A stretch of 64,000 bases of DNA from Symploca sp. SIO1C2 (lineage in GTDB: Bacteria; Cyanobacteriota; Cyanobacteriia; Cyanobacteriales; Coleofasciculaceae). The position numbers were made by a program, and so were the translations under genes. Shown here one piece after another: positions 45,369 through 54,053 of this stretch. The notes below the pieces were generated by a model. The model ran no database searches, was not told where the DNA came from, and was given only the letters and a program-made list of their open reading frames with translations. The stretch covers positions 1 through 64,000 of the forward strand of contig JAAHFP010000014.1 in the NCBI GenBank assembly GCA_010672925.1, read 5' to 3'. Each line of letters opens with the position of its first letter. Position 1 is the stretch's first letter.

Positions 45369-45650
45369 CAAGTGTGAGAAGGCAGGAGGCAGGAGGCAGG
45401 AGGCAGGAGGAACAAGAGTTTTCCATGCCTAAAAAAAAGTCAGCAAACGTTGCATATTAAGGAATTAAGACATCCCGTAGTCATTTTTAGTTTCAGCAAG
45501 ATTAACAAGTAACAAGCTCCTGATAAGTTGCTTGTATCCCCAATTGAATGGAAGAAACAATATTTTTTCTTCTTCCTCAGTTTTCTGTTGCCTGTTGACT
45601 GTTGCCTATTGCCTATGGCCTACTTAGAAAATCAAACGATAAGTTAAACT
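45369..45650. other. Spacer between hemC and glgA
   Basis: 282 bp: four to five GGCAGGA heptamers at 45377-45410, then AT-rich DNA with CTGTTGCCTGTTGACTGTTG-like repeats near 45585-45610. No gene seen. Confidence 0.6.
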
Positions 45651-47078
45651 ATGCAAATTTTATTTGTTGCAGCAGAAGTAGGTCCCATTGCCAAGGTAGG
45701 TGGGATGGGGGACGTAGTTGGGGCATTACCGAAAGTCCTCAGAGCAATGGGGCACGATGTCCGCATATTTATACCCTACTACGGCTTTTTGCCGGATAAG
45801 ATGGAGGTTCCAGAAGAACCTGTTTGGCTGGGTTCGGCAATGTTCGAGAATTTTGCTGTCTACGAGACAGTCTTACCTGGAACAGATGTACCCTTATATT
45901 TATTTGGTCATGTTGCCTTCTCCGGTCGTAATATTTACGGTGGCGAGAATGAAGATTGGCGCTTTACCCTATTTGCCAATGGTGCAGCAGAATTTGCTTG
46001 GAACTACTGGAAGCCCCAAATTATCCATTGCCATGACTGGCACACTGGCATGATTCCTGTCTGGATGCACCAATCTCCAGATATCAGCACTGTTTTCACC
46101 ATTCACAATCTTGCCTATCAAGGACCTTGGGCTTGGAAATTAGAACAAATGACTTGGTGTCCTTGGTATATGCAAGGCCATAATACAATGGCAGCAGCAG
46201 TGCAGTTTGCGGATCGAGTAAGTGTCGTTTCTCCTACTTATGCTCAGCAAATCAAAACTGCTGAATATGGTGAAACCTTGGAAGGGTTACTGTCTTTCAT
46301 TAGTGAGAAGACAGTAGGTATTGTCAACGGTATTGATACTGAAAGTTATAATCCAGAAACCGACAAATATATCCCTCACAATTTTACTGCTGATACTATT
46401 GAATCACGCCGCGCCAACAAAATTGCCCTACAAGAAGAAACTGGGCTAGAAGTTAACTCCAATACCTTTCTCATGGGTATGGTGACAAGGCTGGTAGAAC
46501 AAAAAGGCATTGATTTACTAATACAAGTATTCGATCGCTTCTTTGCTTATACAGATAGTCAACTGTTAGTCTTGGGTACAGGAGACCGTCAATATGAAAC
46601 CCAATTGTGGCAAATGGCATCTCGCTATCCCGGTCGTATGTCGAGCCAACTGCTCTATAATGATGCTCTAGCAAGGCGCATCTATGCCGGTGTCGATACC
46701 TTCCTCATGCCTTCCCGGTTTGAACCTTGTGGTCTTAGCCAAATGCTAGCTATGCGTTACGGCTGTGTTCCTATTGTACGGCGCACTGGTGGTTTGGTCG
46801 ATACAGTTGCTCACCATGATCCTGTCAACAAAGCGGGAACTGGCTATTGTTTTGATCGTTATGAACCATTAGACTTTTTCACCTGTATGGTGCGTGCCTC
46901 AGAAGGATTCCGCTTTAAAGAGCAATGGCAAGAGTTACAAAAACGAGGTATGAAGGAACACAACAGCTGGAATAAATCAGCGGTTGATTACATTAAGATG
47001 TACCAGGAAATTCTTGGGTTACCCTCAGAGGCAACCGAACCAAAACCTGAGGAGTCACCAGAAGCTATTACTCCATAA
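45651..47078 (+). CDS. glgA: Glycogen synthase (ADP-glucose type)
   Basis: Extends alpha-1,4-glucan chains from ADP-glucose made by GlgC. GT5 family, 475 residues. The nucleotide-sugar site is [14 protein letters not shown] near 15; further motifs are [10 protein letters not shown] near 145, [14 protein letters not shown] near 225, and the C-terminal domain [21 protein letters not shown] near 350, with [10 protein letters not shown]. Length and motifs suit the cyanobacterial GlgA; the Glu/Pro-rich tail ([13 protein letters not shown]) is unremarkable. Confidence 0.97.
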   Translation: MQILFVAAEVGPIAKVGGMGDVVGALPKVLRAMGHDVRIFIPYYGFLPDKMEVPEEPVWLGSAMFENFAVYETVLPGTDVPLYLFGHVAFSGRNIYGGENEDWRFTLFANGAAEFAWNYWKPQIIHCHDWHTGMIPVWMHQSPDISTVFTIHNLAYQGPWAWKLEQMTWCPWYMQGHNTMAAAVQFADRVSVVSPTYAQQIKTAEYGETLEGLLSFISEKTVGIVNGIDTESYNPETDKYIPHNFTADTIESRRANKIALQEETGLEVNSNTFLMGMVTRLVEQKGIDLLIQVFDRFFAYTDSQLLVLGTGDRQYETQLWQMASRYPGRMSSQLLYNDALARRIYAGVDTFLMPSRFEPCGLSQMLAMRYGCVPIVRRTGGLVDTVAHHDPVNKAGTGYCFDRYEPLDFFTCMVRASEGFRFKEQWQELQKRGMKEHNSWNKSAVDYIKMYQEILGLPSEATEPKPEESPEAITP

Positions 47079-47149
47079 TTACTAAAATTTATAGCCTCCT
47101 GTCCCCCTCCAAGGAGGGGTTAGGGGTGGGTTCTGCCTTCTTACACTAG

Positions 47150-47497
47150 TTACTTATCTTGGGAAAATTTTCTAGAGGAGGTCATAAACCGTCGTCCCCG
47201 CTTCCTGTTTTTCACATCTCGAAGGGAACCTGTGCCAGTCCATTGAGGCAGTCTTTCGCTGGGGTCAAATTCCTCTTTTACTTCTGGCTTAAGGGGTTCG
47301 TCGGAACTTTTCCACCAGTTAAACACCCTACTGCCTGCCAAGCCGCCAATAGCACCAAGCAAGATACTTAAGGGAACTGAGTATTCTAGAAGCACCAAGG
47401 ACAACAGAAAAAATAACCAAATCGTTAGTCCTGCGGACAACTCTTTGGAAGTGTCAGCTATCCTTTGTTGGATATTCTTTTTTTCACTCATCACCAT
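47150..47497 (-). CDS. Small two-helix membrane protein, unknown
   Basis: A 116-residue protein from ATG 47497 (ATG 47491 is also possible), with GAGG 5 bp upstream on the minus strand. The N-terminal part is polar (SEKKNIQQRIADTSKELSAG), followed by two closely spaced membrane helices (LTIWLFFLLSLVLLEYSVP, SILLGAIGGLAGSRVFNWW) and a basic tail (RKRGRRFMTSSRKFSQDK). The frame is open upstream to 47641, but those residues look noncoding. I know no function; the hairpin-helix form and charged tail suggest a small membrane-associated factor. Confidence 0.7.
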   Translation of the reverse strand: MVMSEKKNIQQRIADTSKELSAGLTIWLFFLLSLVLLEYSVPLSILLGAIGGLAGSRVFNWWKSSDEPLKPEVKEEFDPSERLPQWTGTGSLRDVKNRKRGRRFMTSSRKFSQDK

Positions 47498-47737
47498 ATT
47501 CCTCAGATGTAGGGCTTCTTGCCGGACAAGCGAAGGGAGCAAGATACTCCTACTATAGAAGATATTTTGACAACAAGAAACTAGTGCAGCGCGGCGAAAA
47601 TCATTTACCAGTGAAAAAAGGAGAAAAAGTGTACTACACAAGCTTTCTTCTCTTCTGCCTCCTCATCTGAAAATAGACGCACCGGACACAGGGACACACC
47701 AGACGCGGAGAAGGAGAGATTTTCATTCTACGTTGTG

Positions 47738-47855
47738 ATACCAAATCCGGTATCGATACACCCGCTATGCCCACATGGTAGAGACGCGCCATGGCGTGTC
47801 TCTACAGGATTTCGCAGTTTGCTCAAAACTGCTCTGTTGTCACCGGATTTGGTAT
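47738..47855. mobile_element. MITE-like element with 14-bp terminal inverted repeats
   Basis: ATACCAAATCCGGT at 47738-47751 is perfectly repeated in inverse at 47842-47855, enclosing 90 bp. Inside lies a 28-bp palindrome of the GTAGAGACG family (47778-47805) and a small hairpin (GCAGTTT and AAACTGC at 47814-47832). It codes for nothing. The design fits a non-autonomous miniature transposon. A duplication of the target site is not evident from the flanks. Confidence 0.75.
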
Positions 47856-47914
47856 GAGGTGAAAGTTCATGGGAGTCTGACTTGAAAGTAGGCAACAAGC
47901 AACTTCGGAAGAAG

Positions 47915-47970
47915 CGACTTTCATCACCTGGTGGTGAAAAAGTTTTTCATTGGGACTGCCTCCTGCCTTC
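47915..47970. repeat. Dispersed hairpin element, copy 3 of 3
   Basis: CACCTGGTGGTGAAAAA, then TTTTTCATTGGGACTGCC, followed by CTGCCTTCTG. Same order as the copies at 9740 and 26852. Confidence 0.75.
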
Positions 47971-48160
47971 TGGTGGAAAGTTTCAACTATTGGCATAAGA
48001 CTGAGATCTTGCACTCCTTTCATAAATACTGAATACCCTAACTGATGACAATCAATTTAAGTACTGAAACCGTCAAATCTGAACACTATTTCCTGTTGCT
48101 TACCGACCCAATTATGTTTTCAGCTTGTTGCAATATCTGAGTAAGAGCCTTTATTGATTC

Positions 48161-48192
48161 AAATCTAAAATCTAAAATCTAAAATCTAAAAT
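48161..48192. repeat. ATCTAAA heptamer array
   Basis: Four copies of ATCTAAA, the complement of the GATTTTA family. Nothing else is seen between the previous element and the small gene at 48444. Confidence 0.8.
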
Positions 48193-48443
48193 GCCTTCAA
48201 ATTTAACACCTAATTGAGGAAGAAAAATTCATTAGAAAAATAAAAATAAAGGTGCAGAGTTGTCGGCTTACTGATTTACCTAGTCGGTCTAATCAGTTCT
48301 CCTGCTTGAGATTACATCGGTGCTACTCGTTTGGTAGTATTCCGAAATACAGAATATATCTGTAAGGGTAATGCCCCTGTACCTCAAACTCTACACCTTT
48401 CCTAACATGGGTGATGCTTTGAGCAAGCAAGTCATTCATTTAT

Positions 48444-48575
48444 TTAACGTCCACTACCACGAGTGTCATCGTCGAACCTCAACTCAAAGGTCAAAGGTAA
48501 CGATAAATTGACAATTTTTTCAGCAGAATTTATTAAAGCAAATTTCTCTGAATAAGTAATCAAGTAGTTGCACAT
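48444..48575 (-). CDS. Possible 43-residue peptide gene
   Basis: A short frame with a strong Shine-Dalgarno sequence, GGAGG 7 bp before ATG 48575, rare in this window and the reason I call it. The peptide begins MCNYLITYSEKFALINSAEK, has a hydrophobic middle (IVNLSLPLTFEL) and an acidic-to-basic tail, RFDDDTRGSGR. A 71-residue reading from 48659 is less likely, because the extra part lacks a ribosome site. I do not recognise a family. A leader-plus-core build would suit a modified peptide precursor, but no modifying enzyme is near. It lies in a 1.6-kb region without other genes. Confidence 0.5.
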   Translation of the reverse strand: MCNYLITYSEKFALINSAEKIVNLSLPLTFELRFDDDTRGSGR

Positions 48576-49109
48576 AATCAAGCCTCCGTTATTAGAGTTT
48601 CTACATGCTTTATTCGGAGTAGAAAACCTACTATCCGGACAGGAACAAAAAAATACCAAATCTCACTGATGAGTAATTCATAAAATAGATTAAATTAGGT
48701 AAATACAAATCATGGATTTTTATCTATTTATCCCTGGACAAAGATACTCTTTAGCATCAATTGTTATCCCCTCAATGAAGTAAAAAATTGTTATTTTGAT
48801 GCCATTATTCACTCAATCAGGTAAAATAATCTCAGTAGGTTTGACTGACGCGGAGACGCGGAGACGCGGAGACGCACCAAAAAGATTAAGATTTTTGTCC
48901 TGTTTTTAAGATATGCAATTTAAATACGTATAAGCTGACTTAGCAAGCATTTTGACTAAACCAGTACTTAAAAATTAACTTTCGCTTTGTAGACCTGCCT
49001 ACCCGGATAAACTTCATTTTGGCCAAACAGGTCAACAGTTACCAATTTTCACTATTTTCGCTTGCTATCTCTCTGACTGACACAAAAACCCTAAGTTGAT
49101 AACCTTGAG
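48576..49109. other. Spacer before miaB
   Basis: About 530 bp of AT-rich DNA. An ACGCGGAG repeat (GACGCGGA x3) lies at 48847-48877, and arms GCATCAA/TTGATGC at 48753-48759 and 48796-48802 could form a hairpin around repeated ATTGTTAT. No gene seen. Confidence 0.55.
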
Positions 49110-50447
49110 ATGAAGTCTCCCTACCGCTACCACATCACCACCTTCGGCTGCCAGATGAATAAAGCCGACTCTGAGCGCATGGCTGGTATTTTAGAAAACA
49201 TGGGCTTTGAGTACTCAGAAGACCCTAACCATGCTAATTTAGTCCTCTACAACACTTGTACTATCCGGGATAACGCTGAGCAAAAGGTATACTCCTACCT
49301 AGGCAGGCAAGCCAAGCGCAAGCATAAGCAACCGGACTTAACTTTAGTGGTTGCTGGATGTGTTGCCCAACAAGAGGGGGAAACACTATTGAGACGAGTA
49401 CCAGAACTCGACTTGGTGATGGGGCCACAACATGCTAATCGTCTCCGGGATTTATTGGAACAGGTGTTTGATGGTAACCAAGTAGTTGCCACTGAAGCAA
49501 TTCAGATTGCTGAAGACATTACTAAACCCCGTCGCGATAGCAGTATTACTGCCTGGGTAAATGTTATTTACGGCTGTAATGAGCGCTGTACCTATTGTGT
49601 AGTTCCCAGCGTGCGAGGTAAGGAGCAATCCCGTACTCCAGAAGCAATTCGCACTGAGATGGAGGTTTTAGGACAACAAGGTTACCAAGAAATAACTCTG
49701 CTAGGACAAAATATTGATGCCTATGGGCGAGACTTACCAGGGGTAACTGAGTCTGGGCGACATAAGCATACCTTGACAGATTTACTTTATTATGTACACG
49801 ATGTACCAGGAATTGAGCGTATTCGCTTTGCCACTAGTCACCCTCGCTACTTTACTGAACGCCTGATTCGTGCTTGTAACGAGTTACCTAAGGTATGCGA
49901 ACATTTCCACATTCCCTTCCAATCAGGGGACAACGAAGTCCTCAAAGCAATGTCACGAGGCTACACTCATCAAAAATATCGCCGTATCATCGATAAGATT
50001 CGGGAATATATGCCAGATGCTTCAATTAGCGCTGACGCCATTGTTGGTTTTCCAGGGGAAACAGAAGCCCAGTTTGAAAATACTCTGAAATTGGTTGAGG
50101 ATATTGGTTTTGACCAGTTAAATACGGCAGCTTATTCCCCTCGTCCCGGCACACCAGCTGCTCACTGGAATGAGCAACTCAGTGAAGAAGTAAAAAGCGA
50201 TCGCCTTCAGCGTCTCAACCGTCTAGTTGCCGTAAAAGCCGCCGAGCGATCGCAGCGTTACCTAGGGCGTATTGAAGAAGTCTTAGTAGAAGACCAAAAT
50301 CCTAAAGATACCACCCAGGTGATGGGACGTACCCGTGGTAATCGTCTTACCTTCTTTACTGGAGATATTCAGGAATTGAAAGGTCAACTGGTGAAGGTTA
50401 AAATTACACAAACCCGTGCTTTTAGTTTAACTGGGAATAAGGAATAG
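49110..50447 (+). CDS. miaB: tRNA-2-methylthio-N6-dimethylallyladenosine synthase
   Basis: Radical-SAM methylthiotransferase acting on isopentenyl-A37 of tRNAs. In 445 residues: the N-terminal UPF0004 domain with its auxiliary-cluster Cys ([24 protein letters not shown]), the radical-SAM [11 protein letters not shown] near 155, and a C-terminal TRAM domain from about 375. The length is standard. It reads from ATG 49110. No partner gene follows; the downstream spacer is full of repeats. Confidence 0.96.
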   Translation: MKSPYRYHITTFGCQMNKADSERMAGILENMGFEYSEDPNHANLVLYNTCTIRDNAEQKVYSYLGRQAKRKHKQPDLTLVVAGCVAQQEGETLLRRVPELDLVMGPQHANRLRDLLEQVFDGNQVVATEAIQIAEDITKPRRDSSITAWVNVIYGCNERCTYCVVPSVRGKEQSRTPEAIRTEMEVLGQQGYQEITLLGQNIDAYGRDLPGVTESGRHKHTLTDLLYYVHDVPGIERIRFATSHPRYFTERLIRACNELPKVCEHFHIPFQSGDNEVLKAMSRGYTHQKYRRIIDKIREYMPDASISADAIVGFPGETEAQFENTLKLVEDIGFDQLNTAAYSPRPGTPAAHWNEQLSEEVKSDRLQRLNRLVAVKAAERSQRYLGRIEEVLVEDQNPKDTTQVMGRTRGNRLTFFTGDIQELKGQLVKVKITQTRAFSLTGNKE

Positions 50448-50486
50448 GGCATTGGGAATTGGGAATAGTAATTTCACCCAACTACT

Positions 50487-50601
50487 GGCGTGACACAGCT
50501 AAAAATGTAGTGGCGTGACACAGCTAAAATAGTGCAATAGATTTTTCTCCCTATCTCCCTCAGCTTCCTCAGCTCCCTCAGCTCCCTCAGCTCCCTCAGC
50601 T
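50487..50601. repeat. Direct repeat and AGCTCCCTC nonamers after miaB
   Basis: GGCGTGACACAGCTAAAA occurs twice, 22 bp apart (50487-50529), followed by five to six copies of CAGCTCCCT (50549-50601). The spacer separates two converging genes. Confidence 0.8.
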
Positions 50602-50642
50602 TTCTAATGAACCATTTTAGATGTGCCACGGTACTAGGAGTG

Positions 50643-51629
50643 TCAATGATATTCATGGGTTACAAAGGGGACATCAACAATTTCTCCTTCAACATCTCCT
50701 ACCTGTACCTTAAGGCCAACACCACCAGCTTTAGTGCGGATATAGACTAAACCAAACGCTCCCTGGTCAGTATTGGTAAAACTAGTCAATGTACCTACTT
50801 TAGTGCCTTCCGATGTCACCACTGTCCCCGGTTGGGCAGAACCATTAAGGTTAACTCCCCAAAGTCTCTGCTTAACACCTTTGTAGGTATTTAACCGGGC
50901 AATAGTTTCTTGACCAATATAGCAACCTTTATCAAAAGATATGGTTTGCCACAAACCCGCTTCTAGAGGATTATAATCCTCTGTAAGTTCCAAGTCTGGA
51001 ACTGGTCGTCCTTGCTCAATACGCAACTGTTCCCAAGTTTGATTGTCCAGAGGTATGGCTCCGGCTTGAGTTAAAGTCTGCTCCAGTTGACTAGCTTCTG
51101 CAACGGGAACAATCAGCGTATATCCCGGCATTGCCAAGCCACTACCAATGGCAAGACGCACTGATAGTTCCCCCAGCATCAACTCTTGGTGACTAGCATA
51201 AGCTGTGTTACTGCTCTTCTCAACCCCCAACTTTGTCAACAAGGCATCACTTTCTGGTCCAATCAAAGTAAAGATAGCACTTTCCTCAGATATATCCGTT
51301 AACTCTACTCGATCCATAGGAAAAATAAAGCGATCGAGCCACTCAAGCATTTGTTGCTGTCGATTAGGAGAAACTAGCACTAACACTGCATTTTCTGTAA
51401 CGTAAGCAGTTGCTAAGTCGATAGTACGAGCTGTAGAAGTCACAAATACTGTATCACAACCTTGACTGGGCTGAAGTTTTTGGAAATCGTTGGTGCTTTG
51501 ATTGTGTAGATAGCGTAGTCGATCATCACCGGAGATTTTCAGCAAACCCCAATGGGATAAGTTAGCTAAAGCGACTCCCTGACGAGCTGCTTGAATTGCT
51601 GTTGTTATAATTTGTTGGTCGTTGCTCAT
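50643..51629 (-). CDS. ygfZ: Folate-binding protein YgfZ
   Basis: Tetrahydrofolate-dependent helper of iron-sulphur cluster proteins, related to the glycine-cleavage T protein (GcvT fold). From ATG 51629 it has 328 residues. The diagnostic KGCYIGQET motif is present near residue 225, preceded by NPLEAGLWQTISF, and the folate-binding domain GLLKISGDDRLRYLHNQSTND is near 30. An ATG at 51680 would add 17 residues (MDNQARGNYPKT) that look non-native. MiaB, an iron-sulphur enzyme and a known client type of YgfZ, is its converging neighbour. Confidence 0.93.
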   Translation of the reverse strand: MSNDQQIITTAIQAARQGVALANLSHWGLLKISGDDRLRYLHNQSTNDFQKLQPSQGCDTVFVTSTARTIDLATAYVTENAVLVLVSPNRQQQMLEWLDRFIFPMDRVELTDISEESAIFTLIGPESDALLTKLGVEKSSNTAYASHQELMLGELSVRLAIGSGLAMPGYTLIVPVAEASQLEQTLTQAGAIPLDNQTWEQLRIEQGRPVPDLELTEDYNPLEAGLWQTISFDKGCYIGQETIARLNTYKGVKQRLWGVNLNGSAQPGTVVTSEGTKVGTLTSFTNTDQGAFGLVYIRTKAGGVGLKVQVGDVEGEIVDVPFVTHEYH

Positions 51630-51709
51630 TTTATTACTTGTAGCGGTCTTAGGATAATTTCCTCTAGCCTGATTATCCATGATTCCCTACCCCATGAGAG
51701 TTGTGTACT

Positions 51710-51784
51710 TCACTCTTGCTCTCGATGAGTCAACTTTTCTAGATTGGCAACGGCTTTTGTTTTAAACTCAAGTTTGTAGTCCAT
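51710..51784 (-). pseudogene. Truncated RelE/ParE-type toxin remnant
   Basis: Immediately after the antitoxin-like gene a frame starts with ATG 51784, overlapping the antitoxin stop by one base (TGATG). It reads MDYKLEFKTKAVANLEKLT and HREQE, then a TGA at 51710-51712. The start has the look of a RelE/ParE toxin N-terminus (normally 85-100 residues), but only 24 codons remain and no homologous continuation is visible in any frame. It is therefore probably a decayed toxin with its antitoxin left behind. Confidence 0.6.
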
Positions 51785-51999
51785 CACCAATCTAAACCTA
51801 GTTTCTTTGCTACTTCCTGGGCTGGGACACCACGAATTCCTGCTTCTGTTTCCTGGAGTGAGTCGATTAATTGTTGCCTGACTTCTGCTTTTAACGCTAA
51901 ACCACTATCAGGATCATCGATAAATTCTCCTAGGGTTTCTGCAACAGTCTGTCGAATTAAAGCTTTGAGTTCCTCGACTGTCATGTCTTTGACTTGCAT
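51784..51999 (-). CDS. Antitoxin-like small protein
   Basis: A 71-residue acidic protein from ATG 51999, with AGGAGA about 5 bp upstream. It starts MQVKDMTVEELKALIRQTVA, continues with GEFIDDPDSGLALKAEV and ends AQEVAKKLGLDW. Such proteins commonly precede a RelE/ParE-type toxin in cyanobacteria and act as its antitoxin; the stop codon overlaps a toxin-like start (see the remnant at 51710). A frame start at 52032 is possible but has no ribosome site. With its toxin gone, it may be an orphan. Confidence 0.7.
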   Translation of the reverse strand: MQVKDMTVEELKALIRQTVAETLGEFIDDPDSGLALKAEVRQQLIDSLQETEAGIRGVPAQEVAKKLGLDW

Positions 52000-52677
52000 T
52001 TTTATCTCCTCAGCAGGTGTCGATACCAACATGATAATCTAACAGCATCTCAATCCTAGAGTCGCACTTCGCTCCTATCAACCTGAGGATTGAGGGCGCA
52101 CGTCGGATTGAGGGCGCACGTCGGATTGAGGGCGCACGTCGGTGCGCCCCTACGTTGTTTTGGGCATTACCTGTTTGCGATCGCTTGCTCCTATATGACG
52201 GCAAAACATCTACTGGGGTATTTAAGTTATATGTAAGTAATTACACTGATATTAGATGAGCTTAAGTACTACTTAAATTTTTGGTTGACTAATCCCAGCT
52301 ACACACTATTAAAATTCGTTCATGACTTACCGAAGCTCTCATCACTACAAGAATTGTTACAGGGGAGATTGTGACAGGATTTTCCTATTAACGGTAAGAT
52401 GGGAAAGTGTGAGTGTAAGACGTTGAAAAGCCCTGTAAATAGTAAGAGAGTAGAGAGCAGGCAGTAGCAATCTGTATTTTCCTGATATACAGTTGTTTGT
52501 ACTGAAGGAGTAACTATTCAAATGCCAGTCAATGATCGTTGATTACTCGTAACATTTTTGCTCCTATCTAGAGATTTCGTGCATCATTATTTCTTGCTCC
52601 AGCATAGAGTGCTATACCAATTGTCGGCTCCCTCAGGGTTTCTAGCGTTGAAAAACCTTTCAAGTTGCTAATTTGCT
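52000..52677. other. Spacer before the STAND ATPase pair
   Basis: 678 bp without a gene. At 52087-52140 stand three perfect 18-bp units (GGATTGAGGGCGCACGTC), the last completing a palindrome with GTGCGCCCC at 52142-52150. The remainder is AT-rich. No clear promoter element is assigned, though the AT-rich stretch at 52205-52320 would suit one. Confidence 0.7.
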
Positions 52678-53955
52678 ATGATGAGCAATCCCTTTAATGT
52701 TGGTCAGCCTATTTCCTCCCCAGACAAGTTTGTCGGACGAACATCTGAGATTGATAGAGCATTTGACCAAATTTTGAACTACAGTAACCTCGCCGTTTGG
52801 GGAGGTCACAAAATTGGCAAATCTTCTTTCCTCGAACAGCTTGCTTCGCCTCAAGTTTGGCGAATACGAGGATATGAGCCATCCCAAGCTGTTATTGTTT
52901 TGTTCAGTTGCCTCAGTATTGATCCTTTTACTGCTGCGAGTTTTTGGCGAGAAGTCCTCAAGCAGATTAAAGATAAGTCAGATAGCCTTCCTACTGTGCA
53001 ATCAAAAATTGATACTTTGCTCAAACAAGGGGAAGCAACTAAGGATAGCCTCAGAGAAGTCTTATCAATGCTGGGTGAAGAAAATAAATTTTTGGTGCTG
53101 TTGGTTGATGACTATGATGCTGCTTTTTATCCCAATAAACAATATACCAAGGCCGATATTGAAGTTTTTCTGAGTGAATGTCGCAGCGTCGCCTACCACG
53201 CTTCAGAAAAACAATATCTTTCCATGGTTGTTGCCTCACTGCGGCGACTTAATGAACTTGGTCCCAAGGTGACAAGAAACGCTTCCCCCTGGTATAACCA
53301 CTATCTATTTCAACCATTAAAACCCTTCGAGGAAACTGAAGTTACGTCACTAATGAGTCATCTGCCAATGACAACAGAACTGAGGAAAGGAATTCTGGAA
53401 ATTACTGGCAACCATCCTGCTTTACTTCAGATTGCCGGATTCCTACTATATAGAGACCTTAAGGCGGGCAAAGTTCCTAATGTTGAAACATTTAACCAAG
53501 ACTTTCAAACAGCAACTATACCCTTTTTCCAAATCAGTTGGGATTTGTCCAATGAAGTAGAACAAACCCTGTTGATGCTGATTGCTCTACTTGGCTTAAA
53601 TGGTCGTGTACCTGGTAAAATTTACGATTTAGGTGACATCCATATTATTTTCTCTCAAAAAGAGCTAGAATTAATGGACTTGGAAAACCGGGGGTTGATT
53701 ATGCCTACGGTAGAAGCGGGAAAGAAAGGATACTCCTTTGCCTCCTCTTTAATGGAGTGGTGGGTGATTAAAGAAATTGAAAAATCTAATGAAGAATCAC
53801 TGCAACAACGGCAAAAGGGATTTCTGCATTTGATGAGCCATAAACAAGCTGAGCAAGTCACAAATTCCATTCACTTGCTCTGGAAACACAAAGAAGTCGT
53901 ACCTTCTGCCCTGGCATGGATTAGTAGAATAACAGCCTTATTTTCTGCACTTTAA
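52678..53955 (+). CDS. STAND-like AAA+ ATPase
   Basis: A 425-residue P-loop protein of the STAND/AAA-like group. It begins NPFNVGQPISSPDKFVGRTS, has Walker A GGHKIGKS (residues 42-49) and Walker B FLVLLVDDYDA near 140, then a helical domain (GNHPALLQIAGFLLYRD near 245) and a winged-helix-like region (about 285-360). No sensing or effector domain is fused to it. The gene for a larger paralogue with the same N-terminal pattern starts 98 bp later, so the two probably act together. There is no signal peptide or membrane segment. Activity and ligand are unknown. Confidence 0.85.
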   Translation: MMSNPFNVGQPISSPDKFVGRTSEIDRAFDQILNYSNLAVWGGHKIGKSSFLEQLASPQVWRIRGYEPSQAVIVLFSCLSIDPFTAASFWREVLKQIKDKSDSLPTVQSKIDTLLKQGEATKDSLREVLSMLGEENKFLVLLVDDYDAAFYPNKQYTKADIEVFLSECRSVAYHASEKQYLSMVVASLRRLNELGPKVTRNASPWYNHYLFQPLKPFEETEVTSLMSHLPMTTELRKGILEITGNHPALLQIAGFLLYRDLKAGKVPNVETFNQDFQTATIPFFQISWDLSNEVEQTLLMLIALLGLNGRVPGKIYDLGDIHIIFSQKELELMDLENRGLIMPTVEAGKKGYSFASSLMEWWVIKEIEKSNEESLQQRQKGFLHLMSHKQAEQVTNSIHLLWKHKEVVPSALAWISRITALFSAL

Positions 53956-54053
53956 CACGATCAAACTTACACCTTACATCACGAAGTGAAAAGTTAACCT
54001 TTTGGCCGATAGTAAATAAAAGGTTACATAGAGCTATTGACAAAAGCAAAAAT

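Noticed and set aside
47823-48023. 66-residue minus-strand frame
   Set aside because: It starts and ends in dispersed elements (hairpin element copy 3 and the end of the MITE-like element) and has no ribosome site.
52010-52204. 64-residue minus-strand frame with RRAPSIRRAPSI
   Set aside because: Produced by the three 18-bp GGATTGAGGGCGCACGTC units.
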